Part shown: positions 1 through 7,132 of the stretch, piece after piece
Layout: every line of letters begins with the position of its first letter
How positions within the stretch are numbered: position 1 is the stretch's first letter
Assembly (NCBI GenBank): GCA_001929475.1
Contig: LXFE01000643.1
Span: 1 to 12,981, forward strand
DNA from: Neolecta irregularis DAH-3
Taxonomy: Eukaryota; Ascomycota; Neolectomycetes; Neolectales; Neolectaceae
Length of the DNA: 12,981 nucleotides
Reading direction: 5' to 3'
The notes under the pieces: generated by a model
The model's input: only the letters and a program-made list of their open reading frames with translations
Databases searched by the model: none
Told to the model about the DNA's origin: nothing
Translations under genes and position numbers: made by a program

Positions 1-34
1 CTCTATACCTATTTGGTATGGTATTGCCGTATTG

Positions 35-65
35 GTAAGGGTATACCCGAGGGGTATATCCTTAC
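35..65. repeat. Near-perfect hairpin / palindrome
   Basis: The two arms TATACCC (42-48) and GGGTATA (52-58) are exact reverse complements around a 3-nt loop. The pairing extends through one G/T mismatch to GTAAGG (35-40) and CCTTAC (60-65), giving a 14-position stem. Direct observation. No gene is attached to it. The surrounding 1-60 is rich in GGTAT motifs, as in degenerate repeat or transposon-end DNA, but I recognise no element. Confidence 0.6.
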
Positions 66-1099
66 AATTCTAACTGCCAGAGCTCCAGTTTCCCAGTATC
101 TGGGTTATCAAAAACCTGAAGTGGTGTATTTTGTCTTGCTGGACCAGCCAGAGACTACATCATTTAGAAGAAGTGTTCTTTGTCTACCTGGGCTGGGTAG
201 AGAGAAACTTCTTGACCGGATTCTTCGGTTTTTGCCACATTCATTGTCTCCCTTGCTACCCTGTCCTCCCTCCCATTTTTGTTTTCCACTTCAACTTCTC
301 CTAGAATCACCAATTTCGCTCAAAAGTTATCACTCTTGGTGTCACTCTGATCGTCTCGTCCTGCTCATCATGCTCCTAGAAGATCGCAATCAAATCTTTA
401 ATCTGGAACTGTTGCTGATAAGTTGAAGGAATCAGACATTTTTATTTTTGAATGCCCTCAGAATGTTCAGTTTTGGTTCGTTCAATGCCATATTTTAGTA
501 TTCCGTTCGTCTCGTCTCACGCTTTGTGTTCCTGAAATTTCAATTCAATAACTCGAAAATCGAATAAATATGATAAGCTACAAGAATGGTTACCTAGCCC
601 GACCAAGCCCTTCTAAATAAACCCGTCGGAGCACGCCTTGAGTTTGTGGCACCGCTGACGAGATATTGACTGCCATACCATTTCAACACTAATTCCGTCA
701 ACCCACACACCTGTCCATTTTCCTCCTTGACCGGACCCAGGATGATGATGGCGGATATTTCCTTTTTTTTTCTCTTATATCTATTTTATCTTTACTTCCG
801 GGGAGGCTGGTAGCCTGCTGTCACCGTGCTGTGCAGCCATCGACCGGTCCCGGATTTTCTACTCTGTAATTACTGTTTTCGCGTTCTCTTATCTTGTCGA
901 CTGCTCTTTCCGTTTGATAGCAGCCTGCTGCTAGCGGCTATTAAAAGGGCTGGTCTTCTGTAATGTTAGCTAGCCAATTGTATTAATCTATTTCCGTTTC
1001 TAAGTCTTGACAGCCCAAGAGACTGAACGCCAATACGACCGCGCTCACCAATCAACAGTCTATAATCCTATAAACGCTTGCGACATCTAGGTACACTCC
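66..1099. other. Gene-free stretch, nothing recognised
   Basis: An open frame runs on the + strand from 13 to 426 (137 codons), but its translation resembles no family I know. It is rich in Leu, Ser and Pro from T/C-rich DNA, and the reverse strand is interrupted by stops in all frames. From 430 to 1099 all frames are broken. There are T-runs (about 760-775) and a few CTG-rich words, but no RNA gene or transposon gene that I can support. Probably intergenic or decayed repeat DNA. Confidence 0.5.
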
Positions 1100-1119
1100 G
1101 CGTGCAACAAGTTGCACGC
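1100..1119. repeat. Perfect 9-bp palindrome with 2-nt spacer
   Basis: GCGTGCAAC (1100-1108), AA, GTTGCACGC (1111-1119) form an exact inverted repeat. It lies in gene-free DNA about 100 bp before a larger GC-rich hairpin. Function unknown. It could be part of a decayed mobile element or a dyad binding site. Confidence 0.6.
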
Positions 1120-1215
1120 CTCCTTCCGCTTCTGACTCTGTGACCTCCATTTGTGCTCTGTGTGCCCCAACTGGACAGGCGCCACCAGTTCATTCGTTCC
1201 GTGGGGTCAGTGTGT

Positions 1216-1278
1216 CCACCCGCCCGCCGGAGAAATCTGAACCTCCCGCCCGCTGGGGAGGCTCCGGCGGGCGGGTGG
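1216..1278. repeat. 17-bp perfect GC-rich inverted repeat (stem-loop)
   Basis: The arm at 1216-1232 (CCACCCGCCCGCCGGAG) is the exact reverse complement of 1262-1278. The 29-nt loop contains its own CCTCCC/GGGAGG hairpin. All 17 positions match and the stem is strongly GC. Short open frames cross it, but they only reflect GC-rich sequence. It resembles a foldback or MITE-like element, though I see no target-site duplication that I would defend. Confidence 0.7.
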
Positions 1279-1337
1279 GCGGATGGATTTTTATGCCGCA
1301 GGCCTTCACCAAGAGATCCAAACCACCCACCAGTGTT

Positions 1338-1397
1338 GGGGATGGGCTGGGCTTTTTCAGGTGATATTAGATAATACTATTTGGGCAGCCCTTCCCC
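1338..1397. repeat. Imperfect inverted repeat
   Basis: GGGGATGGGCTG (1338-1349) pairs with CAGCCCTTCCCC (1386-1397) at 11 of 12 positions across a 36-nt AT-rich interior. The left arm is preceded by CAGTGTTGG, a word that resembles hAT-type terminal repeats. The right side does not complete a matching end, so no element is called. Confidence 0.4.
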
Positions 1398-1429
1398 TCC
1401 GCTAAAGCATCCCTATCCGCCTTCCTACC

Positions 1430-1725
1430 CCCCTTGCCTGCCTGCCCGCCTCACCAGCCAGTCTCGCTAGCCTCTCCCATTGCTCGTGCCTCCCGCCCGC
1501 TCGTGCCTCCTCTTCCGTCCTCTTGTCCCGTGCGTCTCTCTCGCCTCGCCCGTCCCGTCCCGCTCGTCCCTCCCGCCTCGCCCGTCCCGTCCCGCTCGTC
1601 CGTCCCGCCTCGCCCGTCCCGTGTGTCCCGCCTGCCTGTCCTGTCCGTCCGCTCTCCCGTCCCGCCCGCCTATCTCGCTCTCCGACCCGCCTCTCCCGTC
1701 TGTTCAGCCTTTCCCCGCCCTGACC
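1430..1725. repeat. C-rich strand-skewed tract with 32-bp tandem repeats
   Basis: About 300 bp are almost purine-poor on the + strand and built from variations of CCCGTC, CTCGTC and GCCTCC. A unit starting CGCCTCGCCCGTCCCGT begins at 1542, 1574 and 1606, an exact 32-bp period over roughly 2.5 copies. Three overlapping frames stay open through it (Pro/Ser/Arg/Leu-rich translations), but this comes from composition and I do not call them genes. The tract ends directly at the NOP2 relic. Confidence 0.7.
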
Positions 1726-1726
1726 G

Positions 1727-2011
1727 CCACTCGGAAAATGGACAAAAGTCAGTCTTCAAGTCTTTAATAGCAAAGTTGTGATTGGTACTTGTTTTTTATA
1801 TGGTTTATTAATCAACAGGTGCAACGCCAGAATATTTAGCTGGGCACTTCATGATTCAGGCCGCATAGTCTTTTCTTCCGGTTATTGCATTAGCACCTCA
1901 GCCGAATGAACGTATTTTGATATGTCGGCGGCTCCTGGTGGGAAAACAACCATTATCGCCGCTCTCCTCAAAAATACCGGCTGTGTGTTTGCTAACGATT
2001 CCAGTAAAGAG
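1727..2011 (+). pseudogene. NOP2: NOP2 (25S rRNA m5C methyltransferase) gene relic
   Basis: Internal piece of the nucleolar rRNA cytosine-C5 methyltransferase Nop2, a Rossmann-fold SAM enzyme of the large ribosomal subunit assembly pathway. From 1727 the frame reads P-L-G-K-W-T-K-V-S-L-Q-V-F. A 34-nt GT-AG intron (1785-1818) then joins to G-A-T-P-E-Y-L-A-G-H (1784-1847). After the shift comes D-M-S-A-A-P-G-G-K-T-T, the family's SAM-binding motif (from 1919), then L-L-K-N-T-G-C-V-F-A-N-D. Breaks: an in-frame TAG at 1866-1868, where the family usually has Ser, and a one-base loss at about 1917-1920 that shifts the frame. Similarity stops abruptly at both sides, next to a C-rich tract and a purine-rich tract. 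The kept intron argues for a DNA-level copy, not a retrocopy. Identification is from recognised family motifs, not a search. Confidence 0.85.
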
Positions 2012-2393
2012 TCGGGTGAGGTGGGCGAGGCTCCCGAGATGCGCGAGATTGGCGGGCGAGGCAGGAGAGGCGTGAGAAATGGGAGAGACAGGCAAGATGG
2101 GCTTGTCGCACAGATTCTCTTTGTAGAGTTTTGCAGGAGGTTCTGATAAATATCAGAAAACGATTCTTAGATGAGATGAAGCGAAAACGATTCTTTGATT
2201 CTACAGTGTCGGGTGGTGATGGATGCTGTGGTTGTTGCAGTGGGTCGGGTGGTAGTAGCTGCAAACTGTGGCAGACCCATGTTGCTTTCGGACAAGAAAT
2301 AGGAAATAGCAATTATTACTAAAAAACAAAGAGACACAACAAAAAAACAAACATTGACAAAAGCTAAACCACAATTCGACTAAGTAAATATTA
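2012..2393. other. Purine-rich tract and short repeats, no gene recognised
   Basis: From about 2012 to 2110 the + strand is G/A-rich (GGTGGGCGAGG-type words), the compositional mirror of the C-rich tract on the other side of the NOP2 relic. It is followed by an 18-nt palindrome (2141-2158, TTCTGATA-AA-TATCAGAA). A 13-bp direct repeat GAAAACGATTCTT follows at 2156-2168 and 2183-2195. The short open frames here have no recognisable content. The last 80 bases are A-rich and lie just past the stop codon of the reverse-strand repeat-protein gene. Confidence 0.5.
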
Positions 2394-2858
2394 CTAGTCA
2401 GCATCATTGTGCTGTGGCGAAGGAGCACGAGTATTATCTCCAAAGTGGTGTGGTTGAAATTCGATCGGTGCAGCAGTGTGCTGTGGATGATGTGCGGTCG
2501 CTACAGCAGTGTGCTGTGGATGATGTGCGGTCGTTACAGCAGTGTGCTGTGGATGATGTGCGGTCGCTACAGCAGTTTCTTGCGGTTGATGTGCGATCGC
2601 CATAGCAGTTTCTTGCGGTTGGTAATGGTGGCCATGATCATACACTGGGTGCGCATGACCTCCATGTTGGAAGTTCTCTGGAGCATATTGTGGTGGATTG
2701 TGATAGTTGTAATGACCATATTCTTCCCCCCGTTTAGCGAGCTCTTCAATCTATTAATGTATGTCTAGCAGCTTTTACAAACCCAAGTCTGCCGAAGCAC
2801 CCAGTGGAGCAGCTAGAACTACTCCAACAGATAGCACAAGAATATTGACATAAAGCAT
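2394..2858 (-). CDS. Predicted small secreted His/Gln-rich tandem-repeat protein
   Basis: Not a family I recognise. The start ATG (2858-2856) opens MLYVNILVLSVGVVLAAPLG, a textbook signal peptide with a hydrophobic core and an Ala-x-Ala-like cleavage region. The frame meets stops, then resumes in the same frame. A 39-nt intron (2744-2782; donor GTTTGT, branch-like ATTAAT, acceptor GAAG) joins the parts into about 141 codons. The mature part then has L-A-K-R, a likely Kex2 site, a Tyr/His/Pro-rich segment, and about five 11-residue repeats of type HHPQHTAVATA. It ends in D-A-D. A TATA box lies 38 nt upstream of the ATG. The look is that of a secreted cell-surface or effector-like protein (inference). 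Uncertain: the acceptor is not the nearest AG (a TAG lies 7 nt earlier but breaks the frame), and alternative splices or a pseudogene are possible. Confidence 0.62.
2471..2622 (-). repeat. 33-bp in-frame tandem repeat (4.6 copies)
   Basis: Units begin at 2471, 2504, 2537, 2570 and 2603, an exact 33-bp period. The first three are nearly identical and the last two share a diverged version. On the - strand each unit encodes 11 residues of pattern [HY][HQ]PQ[HE]TA[VM][AT][TI]A. The period is a multiple of three and no stop occurs, so copy-number change would keep the protein in frame. Confidence 0.9.
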
Positions 2859-2895
2859 AGTGAAAGATCACAACTACAAGAGGAAATCTAGACGG

Positions 2896-2903
2896 TTTAT
2901 ATA
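2896..2903 (-). promoter_or_regulatory. TATA box of the secreted repeat-protein gene
   Basis: On the - strand the sequence reads TATATAAA, ending 38 nt upstream of the ATG at 2858. This position would give a very short leader. The match to the TATA consensus is perfect, and the placement supports the start chosen for the gene. Confidence 0.55.
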
Positions 2904-3539
2904 GCCAAATGGCTGTCTTTCTATTCCGGCATTCAACTCGATGCGTTGTTACTGCATCCAGAAGAAGTGGCTTGCAGAAGTGATATTATTTCATGACGTG
3001 TACGCAAGCAGCTCCTCCAGAAAGAATTATTGAAAACTGAGTCCGGAAGCGTCGTCGATATGAGCCACATTACCACATTCAAACGAAGTCGCTGTCTGGC
3101 ATAGCTGAATCCGGAAACGTCCTTACACTTGAACTTGCGGTCCCGGTGGGGTAGGAGAACTCAGTGTCGGGGGTCAATTCTCTCTCCTCCTCCAGCCCGC
3201 GCCCCCATCGAAGGCCTCACCTGTCCCGCACGTCCCTCCTGCCTCGTCCGCCAGCCTGCAGCTTGCCGCATCCCGTTTGCCTCGCCGTCTTCGCCTCCAA
3301 GGCCAGCTACAACCGCTCGCCCCGCCCTCAACATCGTCCAGGCCCACCCCACCCTGCGCTACAGCGACCGCCACGACCCGCTCCCCAGACCAGAGTCTGG
3401 CTTGTCCAGAAATATCGCGTCCTTCCCCAGGATCGCTGAAATAGCTGACGATCTCAATGTAAAAGAAATGCGGAGGCTTATCCGCTGATCGCCGCAGCCG
3501 TCCTCGCCGTCCTGCTGCTCGACGTCCTCGCACCGATTG
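2904..3539. other. Stretch without a supported gene; GC-rich tract at 3175-3400
   Basis: From 2904 to 3170 I see no family match in any frame. Two related words (GTCCGGAAGCGTC at about 3042 and ATCCGGAAACGTC at about 3108) repeat. From 3175 to 3400 the + strand is C-rich (Pro/Arg/Ser/Ala translations in several overlapping frames), similar in style to 1430-1725. Frames of 60-120 codons run both ways here, but they look compositional. At 3491-3531 a piece closely resembles the membrane-segment coding DNA of the Opy2-like gene (see findings). Confidence 0.45.
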
Positions 3540-3884
3540 TCATTTCGAATCTCTTGGTAGCTGAAATCCGACTGAAGCCCATCTTGAATTTCCAGGTTAA
3601 ACTCATTTCCATCCAATGAATCCCTGAACCAGTCGCTAAGCCAATTGATGCCGAAATCCCCGCTCTAACTCTTTCCCCACCACTTCTCGATCGACTACCT
3701 TCATCTGTATAATGCTGTCTTGGATTACTTGCTCGCGATAGTTAATCCTCAGTCTCCCAATATCGGCTTCAACTTTATATTCATCGGCAAGTCTCTCCCG
3801 CGCAATCTCAAGATGTAAATCGCCCATCCCTGATAGCAATATCTGTCCAGTCTCTTCGTCTTGTGAGACATTTAGACTTGGATC
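3540..3884 (-). pseudogene. MEF2: Mitochondrial elongation factor G2 (MEF2) gene relic
   Basis: Internal piece of the mitochondrial ribosome-recycling GTPase EF-G2 (Mef2; GFM2 in animals). From 3884 the - strand reads D-P-S-L-N-V-S-Q-D-E-E-T-G-Q-I-L-L-S-G-M-G-D-L-H-L-E-I-A, the hallmark of EF-G domain III. It continues through Y-R-E to D-R-E-V-V-G-K, the start of domain IV. An apparent +1 shift disappears if a 34-nt GT-AG intron (3636-3669) is removed, joining to D-W-F-R-D-S-L-D-G-N-E-F-N-L-E-I. That second part is less certain. No G domain, domain II or C-terminus lies nearby, and a TAA stop sits directly before the match, so this cannot be a complete gene. Assignment rests on recognised motifs, without a search. 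Confidence 0.78.
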
Positions 3885-4271
3885 TTATATCCTTACACCG
3901 ATACAGATGAAGCTGAAAGATAAGTACTGTAGGTGATAAAGATTTGGGATAGTGACATCTGAGTTGAGGTGATAATACAGGTATTATGTTGGTGACCGTA
4001 GTGCCTGTGCGCCAGAGAAGGAAGCCATTGACAATAGGACTAAACTAGCAATAAATCCTAGCCCTTCATTAGCCTGTGAAAGACTATATCAGTGCTTCAA
4101 CACGTGAATCAACAGAACGAAGAAAACCCAAACACGCATCCTTTTCCATCGATAGCTAGAGAAATTTAGATTATGTTTCGGCCTATTTACCCTATCTCCG
4201 TCATCACACTGCTATTCACACAGCCATAAATACCGAAAAGAATCTTTCAATACAGCTAACAGTATTGCAGG
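3885..4271. other. Intergenic region upstream of the methyltransferase gene
   Basis: AT-rich DNA with stops in all frames. It presumably carries the promoter and leader of the + strand gene starting at 4272. A TATA-like CATAAATACC lies at about 4226-4235, roughly 45 nt before the ATG. I see no other feature. Confidence 0.5.
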
Positions 4272-5023
4272 ATGTCTGCTCAGTCGAAACTCATCGGAAC
4301 CTTTCCCATCCTCAATCTCTCCAGGCAAGCTTGTATCAAATTGTTGGCAATACTACTGTGTTTTCCTCTCTTTTACAAGTCTTCAGTCCCGCCCAATATG
4401 AAGATAGGCGATGGCAACCCACATAAGGATTCCACATTCATTTTTCGAATTTCCGACTGGTCTCAAGCCTCCTTTTATGTATATATGTCTACTAACTTGG
4501 GCGCACCTGTCTTAATCTTCATTCAAAAACTCCTTCAGCAAGAAAGTCTGTTTCCAGGCAATAATGATTTCGTTCGCTGGAATCCACTCGATAGTATAGG
4601 CGTCATCCTTTTGATTGGGGGTGCAAGTTTAAGACTTTGGTCATACAAATGTCTAGGGAAGTATTTCGATTATCAAGTTACAATTCATGAAGACCATAAA
4701 ATTATCCGAAATGGACCATACAGATAAGCGCACACCTCGTTCGATTATCTAATGTGTGTACAGTACTTCGTCATCCAAGTTATACTGGTTACATGCTAGC
4801 ACGCTGCGGATATTTCCTGTTTCTTAGGAAGGCTTTCACAGAATTGGTGTCCAAACAGCACAAGAACAAAATCCTTGTTATGATAAGTCTGTACTACGCT
4901 TGGATTTGCGAAGGCTTTTTGAAAAGGATCATGTTGGAAGAACATGTTATGAGAGGAGAATTTGGCGAGTTATATGACAAGTACAAGAAGGAAACTTGGA
5001 GGCTTGTTCCTTATATATTTTAA
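4272..5023 (+). CDS. STE14: Protein-S-isoprenylcysteine O-methyltransferase (ICMT)
   Basis: Endoplasmic-reticulum membrane enzyme that uses SAM to methylate the C-terminal farnesyl- or geranylgeranyl-cysteine of CaaX proteins (Ras, Rho, a-type pheromone), the last step of CaaX processing after Ste24/Rce1. Exon 1 (4272-4723) has hydrophobic spans at about residues 22-40, 70-93 and 108-125. It then holds the family block Y-F-D-Y-Q-V-T-I-H-E-D-H-K ending N-G-P-Y-R (151). Exon 2 (4762-5023) opens L-R-H-P-S-Y-T-G-Y and ends with E-E-H-V and R-L-V-P-Y-I-F, as in the family. The total of 237 residues fits the usual size (yeast Ste14 has about 239). The joint needs a 38-nt AT-AC intron; a TAA follows Arg151 if the intron is retained. 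STE14 is the yeast name; mam4 is the fission-yeast one. Family assignment is firm. Whether the gene is functional depends on that splice. Confidence 0.9.
4724..4761 (+). other. Non-canonical AT-AC intron in the ICMT gene
   Basis: Starts ATAAGC and ends GTGTAC, 38 nt long, with a branch-like TCTAAT near the 3' end. Removing it gives N-G-P-Y-R-V-L-R-H-P-S-Y-T-G with exactly the spacing the family needs. No GT lies between codon 135 and the TAA at 4725-4727, and using the apparent TACAG (ending 4763) as acceptor breaks the frame. The donor looks like a U2-type GTAAGC with G changed to A, not a U12-type ATATCC. Confidence 0.65.
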
Positions 5024-5430
5024 GTCTTTCATGTTCAAATAAGTTTAAGAGAATGTCAGATATATAAACAGTAACCCTTACACCTGACAATATTTTCCAT
5101 CCATCTCGAGATAGACTCTTGAGAGAAAGAAAGAAAGGAAATCTATACTTGAAACTTGTTTGGTAAACTATCAAAGCGTGAACATTCAACGTACTTACTT
5201 TTGGTTTTTCATTCCAAGATGAGAACAAATTACGTTCCCTTATGATCCCTTATATGATTGATGAAGTTGTGTTAAAAATTGGATAATCTTAACCTGAACA
5301 CCGTCAGTAATATCTGTTAGTCTTGTAGAGTGCGGCGAAGACAATTGATGTTGGTATTACATATAAATAGACTGCCCTAAGCAGTTTAATGTGAATGCAA
5401 CGGATAGGATATATATAACATCAACCGACC
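5024..5430. other. Convergent intergenic region
   Basis: About 400 bp of AT-rich DNA between the stops of the + strand ICMT gene and the - strand IFRD gene. It must contain both 3' ends. Reverse-strand open frames here lack any recognisable content. I see no RNA gene or repeat. Confidence 0.5.
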
Positions 5431-6897
5431 TCAAACCTCCTCTTCTTGAGTCCAAACACGTTGGAGCCCTTTTGTCTTTCGTTCGCTTTTCACGGAAGTC
5501 TGTCGAGTTCTGCGCATTTCGGCCTGGATAGATTTCTTCTCTTGCTTCCTCTGTTCAAAATCTTCATCCATCTCGTCTTCATCGGGTTCTATGACTATCC
5601 CTTCATATTCCAACATTTCGCGAATCGTGGCGTTCCGGGAAAAGTGGACATGTAGTCCTTGCGTCAAAATCCTGCGTAACTCTTGCAGCACATGAAATCG
5701 ACTCCATGTATCTATTGTGACCACCATTTCACGGTGAAATACAAGTGTCTCAGATGGTGCACTAGATTTGGGCGAAGATACTGTCAGTAATACATCTCGA
5801 AACGTTGAATGCTGGGCTTTCCGAGAAGCCTTTGAGATTCTTTTTGTAGATGACGTTGAAAGACGAGATAATAAACCAGTGAGATGTACTATGTTGTCAT
5901 ACGGACCTTGAGAAGAAGGAGCGCCCTATATATTTAGAATCGTAGAACTAAGAGAGTTAGTCACTTCATCTTCTCCCTCGCTCTGTGCATTGTAATGCTG
6001 CTCATAAAGAAGGGCAATACATTCTCCTGATATTAAGCGTACTCCAACGTCTGAGCTCTCCAGTTGATTAATAAGAACAGGCATTGCTCTACTGTGTTAA
6101 GAATAAGGTTGCCCGCCGCCATACCTCTGACCGGTACCTTCAGAATCTTCCAAGCAAGTCACAAGCAATGCAAAAGCTTCCAAGGCGGCAATTACAACGC
6201 CCTCGATATCACCAGCTCCGATTGAATGTCCATCATTTTCAACAATCTCGATGTAGAAATCGAGAACAGCCTGGGTTTCATGTGTACTAGGAGCAAACAG
6301 AAAGGCGGAAAGAGCGAGTGTATGGATCGCCGCACATTTGACCTGTACCGAGTTGTGGTTCTCGATTGCCATTTTCAGAGGCGTCGAGGTACTAGAGTAA
6401 AACTGATCATAATCCGACATCGTAATCATAAGGAGCGATAATGCTACGGCTTGAACAAATCACTACCCTTATGGCATACCTTTACACGCGAGGATACTCT
6501 CACGGTCTGTTCGGCCATTCCTGAGGCTTTTGAGCAAAGCACTTGTAAGTTGCGACTCTTTCCCCGCTATCTGTGACCGTGTGTAACGCAATGTAGTTAA
6601 CCGAACAATCTGTGACAAAGCCTCTTCTCGGCCTGTGGTACTTGTGCCTTTTCGTTCAAGTATGCCATCGAATGCTTCTTCAAGCTCTTCTTCCCAATCT
6701 TTACCGACCGATTGCTTGATATCTGCGCCATCCCAAAAGCCGTCGAAACTCTCATTGGAAATTGTGGATCCATCGTCGGACAAGTATTCTTCGTCTGTAC
6801 CGCGTCGCGAACACGGGCGAGATGAACGCGGGGAGCCCTTTGGAGTCGACGACTTGGAAGCAAGATGTGTAACAGCTTTTCGTCGAAGGTCAGGCAT
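5431..6897 (-). CDS. IFRD (interferon-related developmental regulator) family protein
   Basis: Armadillo/HEAT-like helical protein related to animal IFRD1/IFRD2. Animal IFRD2 binds ribosomes and represses translation; the fungal role is poorly known. Four exons: 6897-6480, 6443-6125, 6091-5965 and 5925-5431. The introns are 36, 33 and 39 nt (donors GTATGC, GTATGG, GTGACT). The product is about 452 residues, a usual size. The start M-P-D-L-R-R-K-A is chosen because the family begins M-x-D-L-R-R; an in-frame ATG 33 nt upstream is less likely. A Ser-rich and acidic segment (about 10-75) precedes the helical repeats. Splicing gives A-C-K-A-L-S-L-L and Q-L-E-S-S-D-V-G-V, both family-like. The C-terminal part has G-P-Y-D, Q-H-S-T-F-R-D-V and H-R-E-M-V-V-T-I-D-T-W, then an acidic and a basic tail. 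The third intron removes an in-frame TAG at about 5926-5928; its donor GTGACT is the weakest point. Confidence 0.88.
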
Positions 6898-6973
6898 GAA
6901 GTAGCGCTTGTATGGGGAGATAGCGGTCAAAGGCTGATTTGAGATCCTATCGGTGACGTACTATTCATCTCAC

Positions 6974-6986
6974 GAGCAACCAATTG
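6974..6986 (-). promoter_or_regulatory. Possible CCAAT box upstream of the IFRD gene
   Basis: The + strand reads AACCAATTG about 80 nt upstream of the IFRD start, in the 235-bp gap between this gene and the stop of its upstream neighbour. CCAAT boxes bind the HAP/CBF complex in fungi. A single short match is weak evidence. Confidence 0.25.
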
Positions 6987-7132
6987 ATATGTCAAGTCGG
7001 CTGGAATCTACATGCATATGGGGTTTAAATAATCAGAGACCACTAAAGTACATATACGCAAGTATCCATAGAATCCAAAATCGGGAACATAACCCGAAGA
7101 CCAAAATCCATATCATTCTATGGTGATAGCCC

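Noticed and set aside
13-426. 137-codon open frame on the + strand
   Set aside because: The translation has no recognisable domain, comes from T/C-rich DNA, and has no splice or promoter support. I could not tell it from chance.
900-1080. Possible LTR-like stretch (TATTAAAAG followed by a TGTAATGTTAG word)
   Set aside because: No second copy, no primer-binding site that I can defend, and no reverse transcriptase or gag coding nearby.
1434-1781. Three overlapping open frames, Pro/Ser/Arg-rich
   Set aside because: They are open only because the C-rich repeat tract lacks stop codons. All three frames are open at once, as expected from composition.
2471-2622. CRISPR-like array
   Set aside because: The repeats are head-to-tail with no spacers, have a 33-bp coding period, and the genome is fungal.
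3129-3616. Long frames on both strands in the GC-rich tract
   Set aside because: Several frames are open together and the translations are Pro/Arg/Ala/Gly-rich without motifs. Only the part continuing the EF-G2 relic has support.
4724-4761. U12-type (minor spliceosome) intron in ICMT
   Set aside because: The donor ATAAGC lacks the U12 consensus ATATCC and there is no TCCTTAAC branch site. A U2-like AT-AC intron fits better.
4947-5228. 93-codon - strand open frame
   Set aside because: It overlaps the end of the ICMT gene and its 3' flank, with no recognisable content.
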